A program made the position numbers and the translations under genes. A DNA stretch of 45,453 nt, taken from positions 1-45,453 of the forward strand of contig NZ_AFPM01000208.1 of NCBI RefSeq assembly GCF_000220565.1, read 5' to 3'. Every line of letters starts with the position of its first letter. Position 1 is the stretch's first letter. Source of the stretch: Oceanicola sp. S124 (lineage in GTDB: Bacteria; Pseudomonadota; Alphaproteobacteria; Rhodobacterales; Rhodobacteraceae). Below are positions 8,632 through 17,794 of the stretch, one piece after another. The notes under the pieces were generated by a model. The model was not told the DNA's origin. It saw only the letters and a program-made list of their open reading frames with translations, and ran no database searches.

Positions 8632-8898
8632 ATGACAGACGAGAGAGATTTCTGCGAAGCCCGGTTTGACCGCGACGGCGTGACGACCTGGGAGCTTCGC
8701 TCCATCGACGAGATCCTGGGGATGGACCCAAGGCCGACGCTGCGCTGTCCGCAATGCCATGGGCAATTCCGCGCCCACAAGGCAGGCACCACGGGGCAGC
8801 GGGCGCATTTCGAGCATCGGAAGGGGCACGCCGGATGCCCGCTGAAGCCGGGGACCTTCAACGGAACGCCCTCGCGGCATCCCGAGGCGCTGGACTAG
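8632..8898 (+). CDS. Small putative zinc-binding protein
   Basis: An 88-residue product with one cluster of likely metal ligands: CPQCHGQFRAHKAG (CxxC, about residues 39-42, with nearby His), then RAHFEHRKGHAGC (HxxxH and Cys). The arrangement resembles a small treble-clef or CoiA-like zinc module, but I do not recognise the family. AAGG lies 8 bases before the ATG. Overlapping minus-strand frames lack such a ligand pattern. It probably is a real but uncharacterised gene. Confidence 0.6.
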   Translation: MTDERDFCEARFDRDGVTTWELRSIDEILGMDPRPTLRCPQCHGQFRAHKAGTTGQRAHFEHRKGHAGCPLKPGTFNGTPSRHPEALD

Positions 8899-8930
8899 CC
8901 GGGCTGGCGAGCGCGTGCTTCTCTGTCTGT

Positions 8931-9007
8931 TCAGGAAGGTGGATTGGCATCCACCCTACGCGGACGGCAGCGGTGAGAGTAGGGTGGATGGCAATCTACC
9001 TTCCTGA
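8931..9007. repeat. Large inverted repeat, 29-nt arms
   Basis: Left arm 8931-8959 and right arm 8979-9007 are complementary at 27 of 29 positions around a 19-base loop (8960-8978). The arms contain the core GGTGGAT and CCACCCTAC. A partial extra copy of the arm end (CACCTTCCTG) follows at about 9009-9018. It lies between the convergent ends of the small zinc-binding gene and purF. It could be a REP- or MITE-like element or a transcription barrier. No other copy is present in the window. Confidence 0.75.
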
Positions 9008-9044
9008 CCACCTTCCTGGCCACCGTTGGCCAGCTCCGGGACAA

Positions 9045-9073
9045 CGAAAAAGGCAGCCCGGGGGCTGCCTTTC
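9045..9073 (-). terminator. Rho-independent terminator of purF
   Basis: On the minus strand a GGCAGCCC/GGGCTGCC stem (9069-9052) is followed by TTTTTCGTT. It starts about 20 bases after the purF stop. A short T run also follows on the plus strand, so it may stop both directions. Confidence 0.8.
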
Positions 9074-9092
9074 TGATGGGATGTCCCGAAGC

Positions 9093-10601
9093 TTATTCCG
9101 CTGCTTTCAGCTGGAAGCCCTTCTCGATCTGGTCCGAGGGGGCCACGGGGTATTCGCCCGAGAAGCAGGCGTCGCAATACTGCGGGCAGCTGTTGTCGCG
9201 GCCCGAGGCCTCGCCGGCTGCGCGGTAGAGGCCGTCCAGAGAGATGAACTTGAGGCTGTCGACCTTGAGGTGGTCGCGCATTTCATCTTCGGACATGGTC
9301 GCGGCCAGCAGCTTCTCGCGCTCGGGCGTGTCGACGCCGTAGAAGCAGGGCCAGGCCGTCGGCGGAGAGGCGATGCGGAAGTGGACCTCGGCCGCGCCGG
9401 CATCCAGGATCATCTCCTTGATCTTGCGCGAGGTCGTGCCGCGCACCACCGAGTCATCGACCAGAATCACCCGCTTGCCACGGATCAGCGCCCGGTTGAC
9501 GTTCAGCTTCAGGCGCACGCCCATGTTGCGGATCTGCTCGGTCGGCTCGATGAAGGTCCGGCCCATGTACTGGTTGCGGATGATCCCCATGGCATAGGGG
9601 ATGCCGCTTTCCTGGCTGTAGCCGATGGCCGCCGGGGTGCCGCTGTCGGGCACCGGGCAGACCAGGTCGGCCTCGACAGGGCTTTCCTTGGCCAGCTCGA
9701 CACCGATCTGGCGGCGGGTCTCGTAGACCGAGCGGCCGCCGATGATCGAATCGGGGCGCGAGAAATAGACATGTTCGAAGATGCAGAACTTCGAGGGCTG
9801 GGGCCGGAAGGGCTGGCGGCTTTCCAGCTTGCCGTCTTCGGTGATGATGACCATTTCGCCCGGCTCGATCTCGCGCACCAGCTCGGCGCCGATGATGTCC
9901 AGGGCACAGGTCTCGGAGGACAGGCAGTACCCGTCGGCGACCTTGCCCAGCACCAGCGGGCGCACGCCCAGCGGATCACGGACGCCGATCAGCTTGGTGC
10001 GGGTCATGGCGATGACCGAGAAGGCGCCCTCGACCCGGCGCAGGGCATCTTCCATTCGCGAGGGGATGTCCTTTTGCAGCGATCGGGCCATCAGGTGGAT
10101 GATGCATTCGCTGTCGCTGGAGCTCTGGAAGATCGAGCCCCGCTCGATCAGCTCGCGGCGCAGGGCGTCGGCATTGGTGATGTTGCCATTATGGGCAATC
10201 GCCGCGCCGCCACGGGAGAATTCGCCGAAGAAGGGCTGCACATCGCGGATCACCGCGGCCTTCTTGCCGGCGGTGGAATAGCGCACATGGCCGATGGCGA
10301 GCGGCCCGGGCAGGGTCTGCATCACATCCTGCGAGGTGAAGTTGTCGCGCACATAGCCGAAGCGTCGGGCCGAGTTGAAGCCGACGTCGGGATCATGGCA
10401 GACGATGCCGCCGGCCTCCTGGCCGCGATGTTGCAGCGCGTGCAGGCCGAGGGCGACGAAGTTCGAGGCATCGGTCACGCCGATGACGCCGAAGATCCCG
10501 CATTCCTCCTTCAGCTTGTCGTCATCGAAGGGGTGCGCGAGGAACCGCTTCTGCTGCGAGAGGGGGGCGGGGGGCGTGGCGGCTGAGGAGGCCTTGGTCA
10601 T
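9093..10601 (-). CDS. purF: Amidophosphoribosyltransferase PurF
   Basis: First committed step of purine synthesis: PRPP plus glutamine gives phosphoribosylamine. The N-terminal glutaminase has its Cys nucleophile in KEECGIFGVIGV after a short leader that is probably removed, plus LQHRGQEA and GHVRYST. The C-terminal phosphoribosyltransferase half has VILVDDSVVRGTTS. The start at 10601 (MTKASSA) gives a leader close to relatives; an in-frame ATG at 10661 with GAGGGG upstream would add 20 residues and cannot be excluded. It is followed by a terminator and preceded by cvpA with its own terminator, so it is likely transcribed separately. A set of TGTCAC half-sites lies just upstream. Confidence 0.96.
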   Translation of the reverse strand: MTKASSAATPPAPLSQQKRFLAHPFDDDKLKEECGIFGVIGVTDASNFVALGLHALQHRGQEAGGIVCHDPDVGFNSARRFGYVRDNFTSQDVMQTLPGPLAIGHVRYSTAGKKAAVIRDVQPFFGEFSRGGAAIAHNGNITNADALRRELIERGSIFQSSSDSECIIHLMARSLQKDIPSRMEDALRRVEGAFSVIAMTRTKLIGVRDPLGVRPLVLGKVADGYCLSSETCALDIIGAELVREIEPGEMVIITEDGKLESRQPFRPQPSKFCIFEHVYFSRPDSIIGGRSVYETRRQIGVELAKESPVEADLVCPVPDSGTPAAIGYSQESGIPYAMGIIRNQYMGRTFIEPTEQIRNMGVRLKLNVNRALIRGKRVILVDDSVVRGTTSRKIKEMILDAGAAEVHFRIASPPTAWPCFYGVDTPEREKLLAATMSEDEMRDHLKVDSLKFISLDGLYRAAGEASGRDNSCPQYCDACFSGEYPVAPSDQIEKGFQLKAAE

Positions 10602-10696
10602 CTGGGGGACGTCCTGGGCAAGATGCTTGGGCTGCAAGGGGGATGCTCCGAATCCGGTCATTCCGTCGCGCCCCTCTTACGTCCCTTGGGCGCCAG

Positions 10697-10729
10697 TGTC
10701 ACGTGCGCAGCGTGACAGATATGTGTCAC
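10697..10729 (-). promoter_or_regulatory. Candidate operator upstream of purF: three TGTCAC half-sites
   Basis: TGTCACG (10697-10703) and CGTGACA (10711-10717) form a perfect 7-bp inverted repeat with a 7-base gap. GTGACA (10712-10717) and TGTCAC (10724-10729) form another with a 6-base gap. The middle half-site is shared. The array lies 36-130 bases before the two possible purF starts. The regulator is unknown to me. Confidence 0.45.
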
Positions 10730-10778
10730 TGCGGCAATCGTGATCCCGGGACGCCCGGAGCGGGGCGGGTGCGTGCAT

Positions 10779-10813
10779 GAAAAAGGCGCCGGGCGGGATC
10801 CGCCGGCGCCTTG
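10779..10813 (-). terminator. Rho-independent terminator of cvpA
   Basis: Minus-strand stem GGCGCCGGCGG / CCGCCCGGCGCC (10810-10785, one bulge) is followed by TTTTT. It begins about 30 bases after the cvpA stop and separates cvpA from purF. Confidence 0.8.
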
Positions 10814-10839
10814 TCGGTCAATCGTGGGCTGCGTCGGTC

Positions 10840-11400
10840 TTACGCCTCGATGGCGCAGGTCGATGCCAGCTCTTCGTATTTCTCGGTGATCCAGCCGAGG
10901 GCGCGCTCGGGGTCCTCGTTCTCGATCTTGGTGGTCAGCTTGGCAAAGACCGCGGCCGAGCGCGAGTTGTCCACCATGGGCACCGACTGGCTGGTCAGCA
11001 TGGTTTTGTAGACGAAGAAGGCCACGGCGATCAGCAGCACGCCGCGGGCCACGCCGAACAGGAAGCCTGCCGCCTGGTCGATGCCGCCCAGGACCGAGCG
11101 CTGCACGAAAGAGGCGAAGGCCGGGGTGAACAGCGAGGCCAGGGCCAGCGCCACGGCGAAGAGCACCCCGAAGGAGGCGATCACCGAAAGCTCGCAGCTG
11201 TCGGCCAGGTATTCGCCCAGCACGGGGATCTCCTTGACCAGCGGCTGGATGTCGGGGGCGAAGATGAAGGCCACCACGGCCGCCACGATCCAGCCGACGA
11301 TCGCCAGGCATTCGCGCACGAAGCCCCGGGAATAGGCCAGGATGGCCGACAGCAGCACAACGGCCGCGACGATCCCGTCGATCAGAGTGAAACCTTCCAT
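10840..11400 (-). CDS. cvpA: CvpA family membrane protein
   Basis: A 186-residue inner-membrane protein with about four hydrophobic helices (roughly residues 5-22, 29-49, 73-95, 105-128) and the conserved GFVRECLAIVGWIVA segment after helix 1. CvpA proteins are named from colicin V production in E. coli and sit next to purF in many bacteria; their exact role remains unclear. The start at 11400 gives MEGFTLIDG. It lies 51 bases downstream of radA on the same strand and ends in its own terminator. Confidence 0.92.
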   Translation of the reverse strand: MEGFTLIDGIVAAVVLLSAILAYSRGFVRECLAIVGWIVAAVVAFIFAPDIQPLVKEIPVLGEYLADSCELSVIASFGVLFAVALALASLFTPAFASFVQRSVLGGIDQAAGFLFGVARGVLLIAVAFFVYKTMLTSQSVPMVDNSRSAAVFAKLTTKIENEDPERALGWITEKYEELASTCAIEA

Positions 11401-11451
11401 GCGCGCCGTCTCCGCAGTCCTTCCGGGCCGGACAGACCCTGGTTATACGCC

Positions 11452-12819
<1,368 letters not shown>

Positions 12820-12905
12820 GCCGCCGTTCTGCCCGAGCCGCGCTGAGGGGGCAAGCGATTGCGGTGCCGGTCGGCGGGGACGGGGCCCCAAGGTGCCGGT
12901 GTGTG

Positions 12906-12923
12906 ATGAAATGAGAACATTTC
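12906..12923. promoter_or_regulatory. Hyphenated palindrome upstream of radA
   Basis: TGAAATG (12906-12912) and CATTTCA (12917-12923) are perfect inverted 7-mers around AGAA, in an otherwise GC-rich 147-base gap between mlaF and radA. The size fits a dimeric regulator site. It does not contain the paired GTTC-N7-GTTC arrangement described for LexA in Rhodobacter. Confidence 0.35.
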
Positions 12924-12966
12924 AGCAACACTTTCGCGTCGCCACGGGGCGGACGCGCCGCGCGGG

Positions 12967-13713
12967 TCAGCGCAGCGCGGCGATCGGCCCCTCGGCGCGG
13001 CCATGGATGAACTGGTCGACATGCGCATCGCCCGAGGCATCCATCTGCGCCACCGGGCCGGTCCAGCGGACCGTGCCACCGTGCAGCATGGCGACCTCGT
13101 CGGCGATGGCGCGCACCGAGGTCATGTCATGGGTGATGGTCAGGGCGGTGGCGCCCATCTCGGTCACGATCTCGCGGATCAGGTCGTTGATCACCCCGGA
13201 CATGATCGGGTCGAGGCCGGTGGTCGGCTCGTCGAAGAAGATGATCTGCGGATCGGCGGCGATGGCGCGGGCGAGGCCGACGCGCTTCTGCATCCCGCCC
13301 GACAGCTCGCCCGGGAAGCGGTCGGCGACATCGGGCGACAGGCCGACGCGGCGCAGCTTCTCGATGGCGATCTCGCGCGCCTCGGCGCGGGGGCGTTTCA
13401 GCGCGCCGCGCAGCAGGCGGAACGAGACGTTCTGCCAGACCGGCAGGCTGTCGAACAGCGCCGCGCCCTGGAACAGCATCCCGAAGCGCGCCAGGAAGGC
13501 GTCGCGATCTCCCGCCGTGGCATCGACCCCGTCGACCAGGATGCGACCGGCGTCGGGCGTCACCAGCCCGAGCACGCATTTCAGCAGCACCGACTTGCCG
13601 GTGCCCGACCCGCCGATCACCACCATCGAGCGGCCGCGCCCGACCTCGAGGTCGACGCCCGCCAGCACGCGGTTGGAACCGAAGCTCTTCTGCAGGCCGG
13701 AAATCGAGATCAT
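12967..13713 (-). CDS. mlaF: MlaF-type ABC transporter ATP-binding protein
   Basis: ATPase of a retrograde phospholipid transport (Mla-type) complex at the inner membrane. The 248-residue product has Walker A GGSGTGKS (34-41), the Q-loop in MLFQGAALFDSL, signature LSGGMQKRVGLARA and Walker B IIFFDEPTTGLDP with the TTGLDP tail seen in MlaF proteins. Its start overlaps the mlaE stop by four bases (ATGA), so the two are translationally coupled. No mlaD, mlaC or mlaB is nearby; they would have to be encoded elsewhere. Confidence 0.9.
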   Translation of the reverse strand: MISISGLQKSFGSNRVLAGVDLEVGRGRSMVVIGGSGTGKSVLLKCVLGLVTPDAGRILVDGVDATAGDRDAFLARFGMLFQGAALFDSLPVWQNVSFRLLRGALKRPRAEAREIAIEKLRRVGLSPDVADRFPGELSGGMQKRVGLARAIAADPQIIFFDEPTTGLDPIMSGVINDLIREIVTEMGATALTITHDMTSVRAIADEVAMLHGGTVRWTGPVAQMDASGDAHVDQFIHGRAEGPIAALR

Positions 13714-14501
13714 AGCGAGAAGAAGACCCCCGTCAGCAGGAAGTTGGCGGCCAGGATCAGCACCGAGGCGCGCTCGACCGAAGACTTGGTGGCCCGGCCC
13801 ACGCCCTGCGCCCCGCGCCCCGAGCCCATGCCCGCGTAGCAGCCCATCAGGGTGGCGATGAAGCCGAAGACCAGTCCCTTGACCATCGAGGAGATCACGT
13901 CGAGCGGTTCGAGGAAATCCCAGGTGTTGCGGATGTAGACGGAAGGGTTGAAGCCGAGGGACTTCACCCCGACGGTGAAGCCGCCGAAGATGCCGACGAT
14001 GTCGCCAAGCCCGACCAGCAGCGGCACCGCGACGATCCCGGCCAGCACGCGCGGCACGGTCAGGTATTTCATCGGATGGGTCGAGAGGGTGACCAGGGCG
14101 TCGATCTGCTCGGTCACCTTCATGGTGGCGATCTCGGCGGCGATGGAGGAGGTCACGCGGGCGGCGATCATCAGCCCGACCAGCACCGGCCCCAGTTCGC
14201 GCACCATGCCAAGCGCCACGATTTGCGGCACCACCGCCTGGGCGTCGAAACGCGCGCCGCCGGCATAGATCTGCAGCGCCAGCGCGCCGCCGGTGAAGAA
14301 GGCCGTCAGGCCGACGACGGGCAGCGACAGCCATCCGACATTGCCGAGGGCGACGAGAAACTCACGCCCGTAGAAGGGCGGCGTCACCATGTGGCGGAAG
14401 GTCGAGAGCGCGAAGCGCGTCACCCGTCCGACAGAGGCCAGCACCGCCAGCGCCATGGCGCCGAGCGCGGCGAGGCCGCGCAGGGGAAGCGGCTGCGCCA
14501 T
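13710..14501 (-). CDS. mlaE: MlaE family lipid ABC transporter permease
   Basis: Membrane subunit paired with MlaF for outer-membrane lipid asymmetry. The 263-residue product has the family core: ALGMVRELGPVLVGLMIAAR followed by TSSIAAEIATMKVTEQIDAL, and LGDIVGIFGGFTVG near the C-terminus, with about five to six hydrophobic segments. The start at 14501 (MAQPLPLRG) lies one base after the alr stop; the frame is open further upstream to 14573 inside alr. It is coupled to mlaF by an ATGA overlap. Confidence 0.9.
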   Translation of the reverse strand: MAQPLPLRGLAALGAMALAVLASVGRVTRFALSTFRHMVTPPFYGREFLVALGNVGWLSLPVVGLTAFFTGGALALQIYAGGARFDAQAVVPQIVALGMVRELGPVLVGLMIAARVTSSIAAEIATMKVTEQIDALVTLSTHPMKYLTVPRVLAGIVAVPLLVGLGDIVGIFGGFTVGVKSLGFNPSVYIRNTWDFLEPLDVISSMVKGLVFGFIATLMGCYAGMGSGRGAQGVGRATKSSVERASVLILAANFLLTGVFFSL

Positions 14502-14502
14502 C

Positions 14503-15543
14503 TCAGCCCCGGTAGTGCCGCGCGTAGCGGGCGCCGAGCGAGGTGAGGATCTCGTAGCCGATGGTCTCGGCATTGGCGGCGAGGTCGTCGACGGTCTGGA
14601 TCTCGTTCAGCAGGGCGAGGTAGTCGGGCACCTCGGGCAGCCCGGTGACATCGACGGTGATCAGGTCCATCGAGATGCGCCCGACGATGGGGCAGGCGGT
14701 CTCTCCGGCATAGGTCATGGTCTTCGGACCCATCAGGCGGTGCAGCCCGTCGGCATAGCCCGCCGCAACCGTGGCGATGACCGAGACGCGCTCGGCCACC
14801 CAGGTATTGCCGTAACCGACGGATTCGCCCGCCGCGACCTGGCGGGTCTGGATCACCGGCAGGTCCAGGTAGGCGACGGGGCGGGCCTCGGCGAAGGGCA
14901 GGCCGCCGTACATGCCGCAGCCCGGCCGGGTGACCTGGAAGTGATAGTCGGGCCCCAGCAGGATGCCGCCGGTGGCCGAGAGCGAGCAGGGCACAGAAAG
15001 GCCGGCGACCATGTCGCGGAAGGCGGCCAGCTGCTGGCGGTTCATCGGGTGGTCGGGCTCGTCCGCGCAGGCGAGATGGGACATCACCAGCTCGGGACCG
15101 GCGGCCAGCGCCTCGTCGCGCAGGGCGGCCCAGTCGGCGGGCTCGAGGCCCAGGCGGTTCATGCCGCTGTCGAGCTGCACGCCGAAGGCGGCGCCGGGCA
15201 GGGCCTGGCGGTGGCGGCGGAACTGCTCGACCGAATTCAGCATCGGCACCAGGTCGGCCTGTTCAAGCAGCGCTGCATCGCCCTTGCCATGGCCGGAAAA
15301 GACGCAGATCTGCACGCCGGGTCCAAGCGCCTGGCGCACGGCCAGGCCTTCCTCGGCGGCCGCGACGAAGAAGCGCCGGGCGCCCGCCTCGGCCAGGGCC
15401 TGTGCCACGCGCGGCGCCCCGAGACCGTAGCCATTGGCCTTCACCACGGCGCCGGATTCCACCGAGGCGGCGGATTTTGCATCAAGCGCCCGCCAGTTGG
15501 CTTTCAGCGCGTCGAGGTCGATGGAGAGGCGAGAGGTGGTCAT
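14503..15543 (-). CDS. alr: Alanine racemase
   Basis: PLP enzyme that makes D-alanine for peptidoglycan. The 346-residue product has the PLP-binding Lys in [10 protein letters not shown] (K35), the second catalytic base in ESVGYGNTW (Tyr), and the MNRLGLEP and [13 protein letters not shown] blocks of the family. The start is 15543 ([17 protein letters not shown]). It is the first gene of alr-mlaE-mlaF on the minus strand. In many Rhodobacterales dnaB lies directly upstream; here about 3.5 kb with three unrelated genes separates them. Confidence 0.95.
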   Translation of the reverse strand: MTTSRLSIDLDALKANWRALDAKSAASVESGAVVKANGYGLGAPRVAQALAEAGARRFFVAAAEEGLAVRQALGPGVQICVFSGHGKGDAALLEQADLVPMLNSVEQFRRHRQALPGAAFGVQLDSGMNRLGLEPADWAALRDEALAAGPELVMSHLACADEPDHPMNRQQLAAFRDMVAGLSVPCSLSATGGILLGPDYHFQVTRPGCGMYGGLPFAEARPVAYLDLPVIQTRQVAAGESVGYGNTWVAERVSVIATVAAGYADGLHRLMGPKTMTYAGETACPIVGRISMDLITVDVTGLPEVPDYLALLNEIQTVDDLAANAETIGYEILTSLGARYARHYRG

Positions 15544-15783
15544 GGCAGGTTTCTGCGCCCTGTCGCGGCAAGGCGCAAGGGTCTTTTGCGGCGCGTGCGG
15601 CGGCAGGCCGCCCTTCGCGGGTGTCCCCATTTGCGGCCCTGGCCGCTGCGCGGAAGTTGCGGCAGGAAGATGGCGGACCTGACCGTCAAAGCACCGCAAT
15701 TTGTCCGCATTTCGGCCCTTTCGGCTGTCTACGACCTTGGTCGTGGATGTGTGTCAGAAGGTGGTCGAGGTGACAGAGCAAAG

Positions 15784-16413
15784 ATGCTGAGCAAGTTCCG
15801 AAAGCCGGCCGCGCCGGTCGTCCGCCCGCGGCGGGTGCACAGGGAGTTGCCCTCGACCTGGGTCGAAGTGCCCTCGGATTACACCGACGCCGCCCGGTGG
15901 TCGCCCCGCATCGGAGAGTACTTCCCGAACTTCTCGGGGGACTCAACCGACGGGCGGATCACCTTCCACCCCTATACCAGCGGCCACTGGACGATCTTCT
16001 TCAGCATTGCGGCGGCCTTCTCCGAAACCTGCACCGTCGAACTTGCCGAGCTGTCAGGGGTGCAGCAGGAGCTGTGCCAGGAAGGGGTGAAGGTCATCGG
16101 CATCGCCCGCAACACGGTCGCCGAGCTGCACAGCTGGCGCCAGGAGGTGTCGCGCCGCAGCGGCCACCAGGTCACGCTGCCGATCCTGTCGGACCCGGAG
16201 GGCATCCTGACCAGTACCTTCGGCATGATCCACCCGCTGCAGGACGAGAATTCGACCATCCGCAAGACGCTCATCATCGACCCGCGCCTGCGGGTCAGCA
16301 TGAACTTCGAGTATCCGCTCTATATCTCGCGTTCGATCGAAGAGTTGCTGCGCACTCTCGATGCGGCGCGCGATCACTACCAGGAGAACCTGCTCAGGGG
16401 GCGCCACGGATAA
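15784..16413 (+). CDS. Peroxiredoxin-like (AhpC/TSA) protein with altered active-site loop
   Basis: A 209-residue thioredoxin-fold protein that aligns with AhpC/Prx6-type peroxidases: GEYFPNFSGDSTDG, HWTIFFSIAAAFSETCTVELAEL, VKVIGIARNTVAELHSW and IRKTLIIDPRLRVSM. The peroxidatic Cys is C83. The family loop PxxxTxxC reads AxxxSxxC here: the Pro is Ala76 and the Thr is Ser80. Ser can replace Thr in working enzymes, but the lost Pro is unusual. A basic 20-residue N-terminal extension (KFRKPAAPVVRPRRVHR) is also atypical. ATG 15784 was chosen; the frame is open far upstream through alr. It is convergent with pepT. Confidence 0.85.
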   Translation: MLSKFRKPAAPVVRPRRVHRELPSTWVEVPSDYTDAARWSPRIGEYFPNFSGDSTDGRITFHPYTSGHWTIFFSIAAAFSETCTVELAELSGVQQELCQEGVKVIGIARNTVAELHSWRQEVSRRSGHQVTLPILSDPEGILTSTFGMIHPLQDENSTIRKTLIIDPRLRVSMNFEYPLYISRSIEELLRTLDAARDHYQENLLRGRHG

Positions 16414-16434
16414 TCCGGGGATCGGCGCCCCCTG
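16395..16434. terminator. Long hairpin shared by the peroxiredoxin and pepT 3' ends
   Basis: An 11-bp perfect stem (CAGGGGGCGCC 16395-16405 with its complement 16424-16434) encloses a second small palindrome CGGAT-A-ATCCG (16407-16417). The peroxiredoxin stop codon (16411-16413) lies inside the loop. There is no T tract. It could stop or protect both convergent transcripts. Confidence 0.5.
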
Positions 16435-16439
16435 GGGAC

Positions 16440-17690
16440 CTACTTCGCCGCCTTCTGCGCGATCTGCAGGCAGAGGTCGGTGGCCACGGCCATGTCCTGC
16501 ACCGAGATCCACTCCAGCGGGCCATGAATGTTCTGCATGCCGGTGAAGAGGTTGGGGCAGGGTACCCCCATCTCGGTCAGGCGCGAGCCGTCGGTGCCGC
16601 CACGGATCGGGACCGAGACGGGATCAAGGCCGATGGCCCGGCTGGCGTCGCGGGCCAGCTCGACCGGGGTCATGTCGTTTTCCAGCCAGTAGCGCATGTT
16701 GCGGTACTGCGGGGTGATCTTGCAGGTGATCTTCGCCCGCGGCTCGGTCGCGGCGACGGCGGCACAGACCTGTTCCAGCATCGCGCCCTTGGCGGAAAGG
16801 CCGTCGCGCTCGAAGTCGCGGATGATGAAGGTCAGCTTCATCTCGGAAGACCCGCCGGTCATGTCGGTGGCATGGACAAATCCGTCGCGGCCGCCGGTGG
16901 TTTCGGGTGTCATGGTGGCCTGGGGCATCATCTCGACGATCTTCGAGGCCAGGTGAATGGCGTTGACCAGCTTGTCCTTGGCGAAGCCGGGGTGGATCGA
17001 GACGCCGGTGACGGTGACATGGGCGATATCGGCCGAGAAGGTCTCGTACTCGATCTCGCCCAGCTTGCCGCCGTCGAAGGTATAGGCGAAGTCCGCGCCG
17101 AGGTCCGCCGGCAGCCGGGCATCGACGCCGCGGCCGATCTCCTCGTCCGGGGTGAAGGCGATGCGGATCGGACCGTGCGGGATCTCAGGGTTTGCAAGCA
17201 GGTGCCGCATGGCGGTCATGATGATCGCCACGCCTGCCTTGTCGTCGGCGCCAAGCAGCGTGGTCCCCGAGGCGGTGATCAGGTCATGGCCCTGCTTGTC
17301 CGCCAGGTAGGGGAATTCCGCAGGCGAGAGCACCAGCGCGGGATCGTCGGGAAAGGTGATGTCGCCGCCGTTGTAGCCCTTGATGACGCGCGGCTTGACG
17401 CCGGTGGCATTGAACTGCGGCGCGGTGTCGACATGGGCCAGGAAACCGAGGGTCGGGCCGTCGGTCGTGCCGGGGATCGTCGCCAGCACGGCGCCGTATT
17501 CGGTCAGGGTGACGTCGGCGGCGCCGATGTCGCGAAGCTCGGCTTCCAGCAGGCGCATCATGTCCAGCTGGATCGCGGTGCTGGGCGACGTGGGAGAGAG
17601 CGCGTCGCTCTGGCTGTCGATGGCGGCGTAGCGGACCAGGCGGTCCTCGAGTTCGGCGGCGAAGGGGCTGGACATGAAGGGGCTGGACAT
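16440..17690 (-). CDS. pepT: Peptidase T (tripeptide aminopeptidase)
   Basis: A cytoplasmic zinc aminopeptidase that removes N-terminal residues from tripeptides. The 416-residue product has the M20 metal ligands in order: LGFLAHVDTAPQ, TLLGADDKAG, TPDEEIGRG (Glu-Glu), YTFDGG, and the final His in MQNIHGPLEW. Length is close to the usual 408-412. The start at 17690 follows GAGGAG by five bases. The first ten residues are MSSPF repeated twice because of a 15-bp tandem duplication, so a second ATG (17675) with the same codons is available. Upstream neighbour DUF1194 is co-directional and 104 bases away. Confidence 0.96.
   Translation of the reverse strand: MSSPFMSSPFAAELEDRLVRYAAIDSQSDALSPTSPSTAIQLDMMRLLEAELRDIGAADVTLTEYGAVLATIPGTTDGPTLGFLAHVDTAPQFNATGVKPRVIKGYNGGDITFPDDPALVLSPAEFPYLADKQGHDLITASGTTLLGADDKAGVAIIMTAMRHLLANPEIPHGPIRIAFTPDEEIGRGVDARLPADLGADFAYTFDGGKLGEIEYETFSADIAHVTVTGVSIHPGFAKDKLVNAIHLASKIVEMMPQATMTPETTGGRDGFVHATDMTGGSSEMKLTFIIRDFERDGLSAKGAMLEQVCAAVAATEPRAKITCKITPQYRNMRYWLENDMTPVELARDASRAIGLDPVSVPIRGGTDGSRLTEMGVPCPNLFTGMQNIHGPLEWISVQDMAVATDLCLQIAQKAAK
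17661..17690 (-). repeat. 15-bp perfect tandem duplication at the pepT start
   Basis: GAAGGGGCTGGACAT occurs at 17661-17675 and again at 17676-17690 without a gap. It duplicates the start codon and four following codons (MSSPF) of pepT. A separate 15-bp direct repeat, TCAGGGATCCCAGTG, lies nearby at 17763-17777 and 17795-17809. Confidence 0.9.
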
Positions 17691-17794
17691 GGGGACTCCT
17701 CGTTTTGCGCCGAGAAGGCCGGGGGGCGGGGCAAGAGTCAACCCGTGCCGCCCCGGCAGGGCTCAGGGATCCCAGTGTTCAGGGGGGGCAGTGT

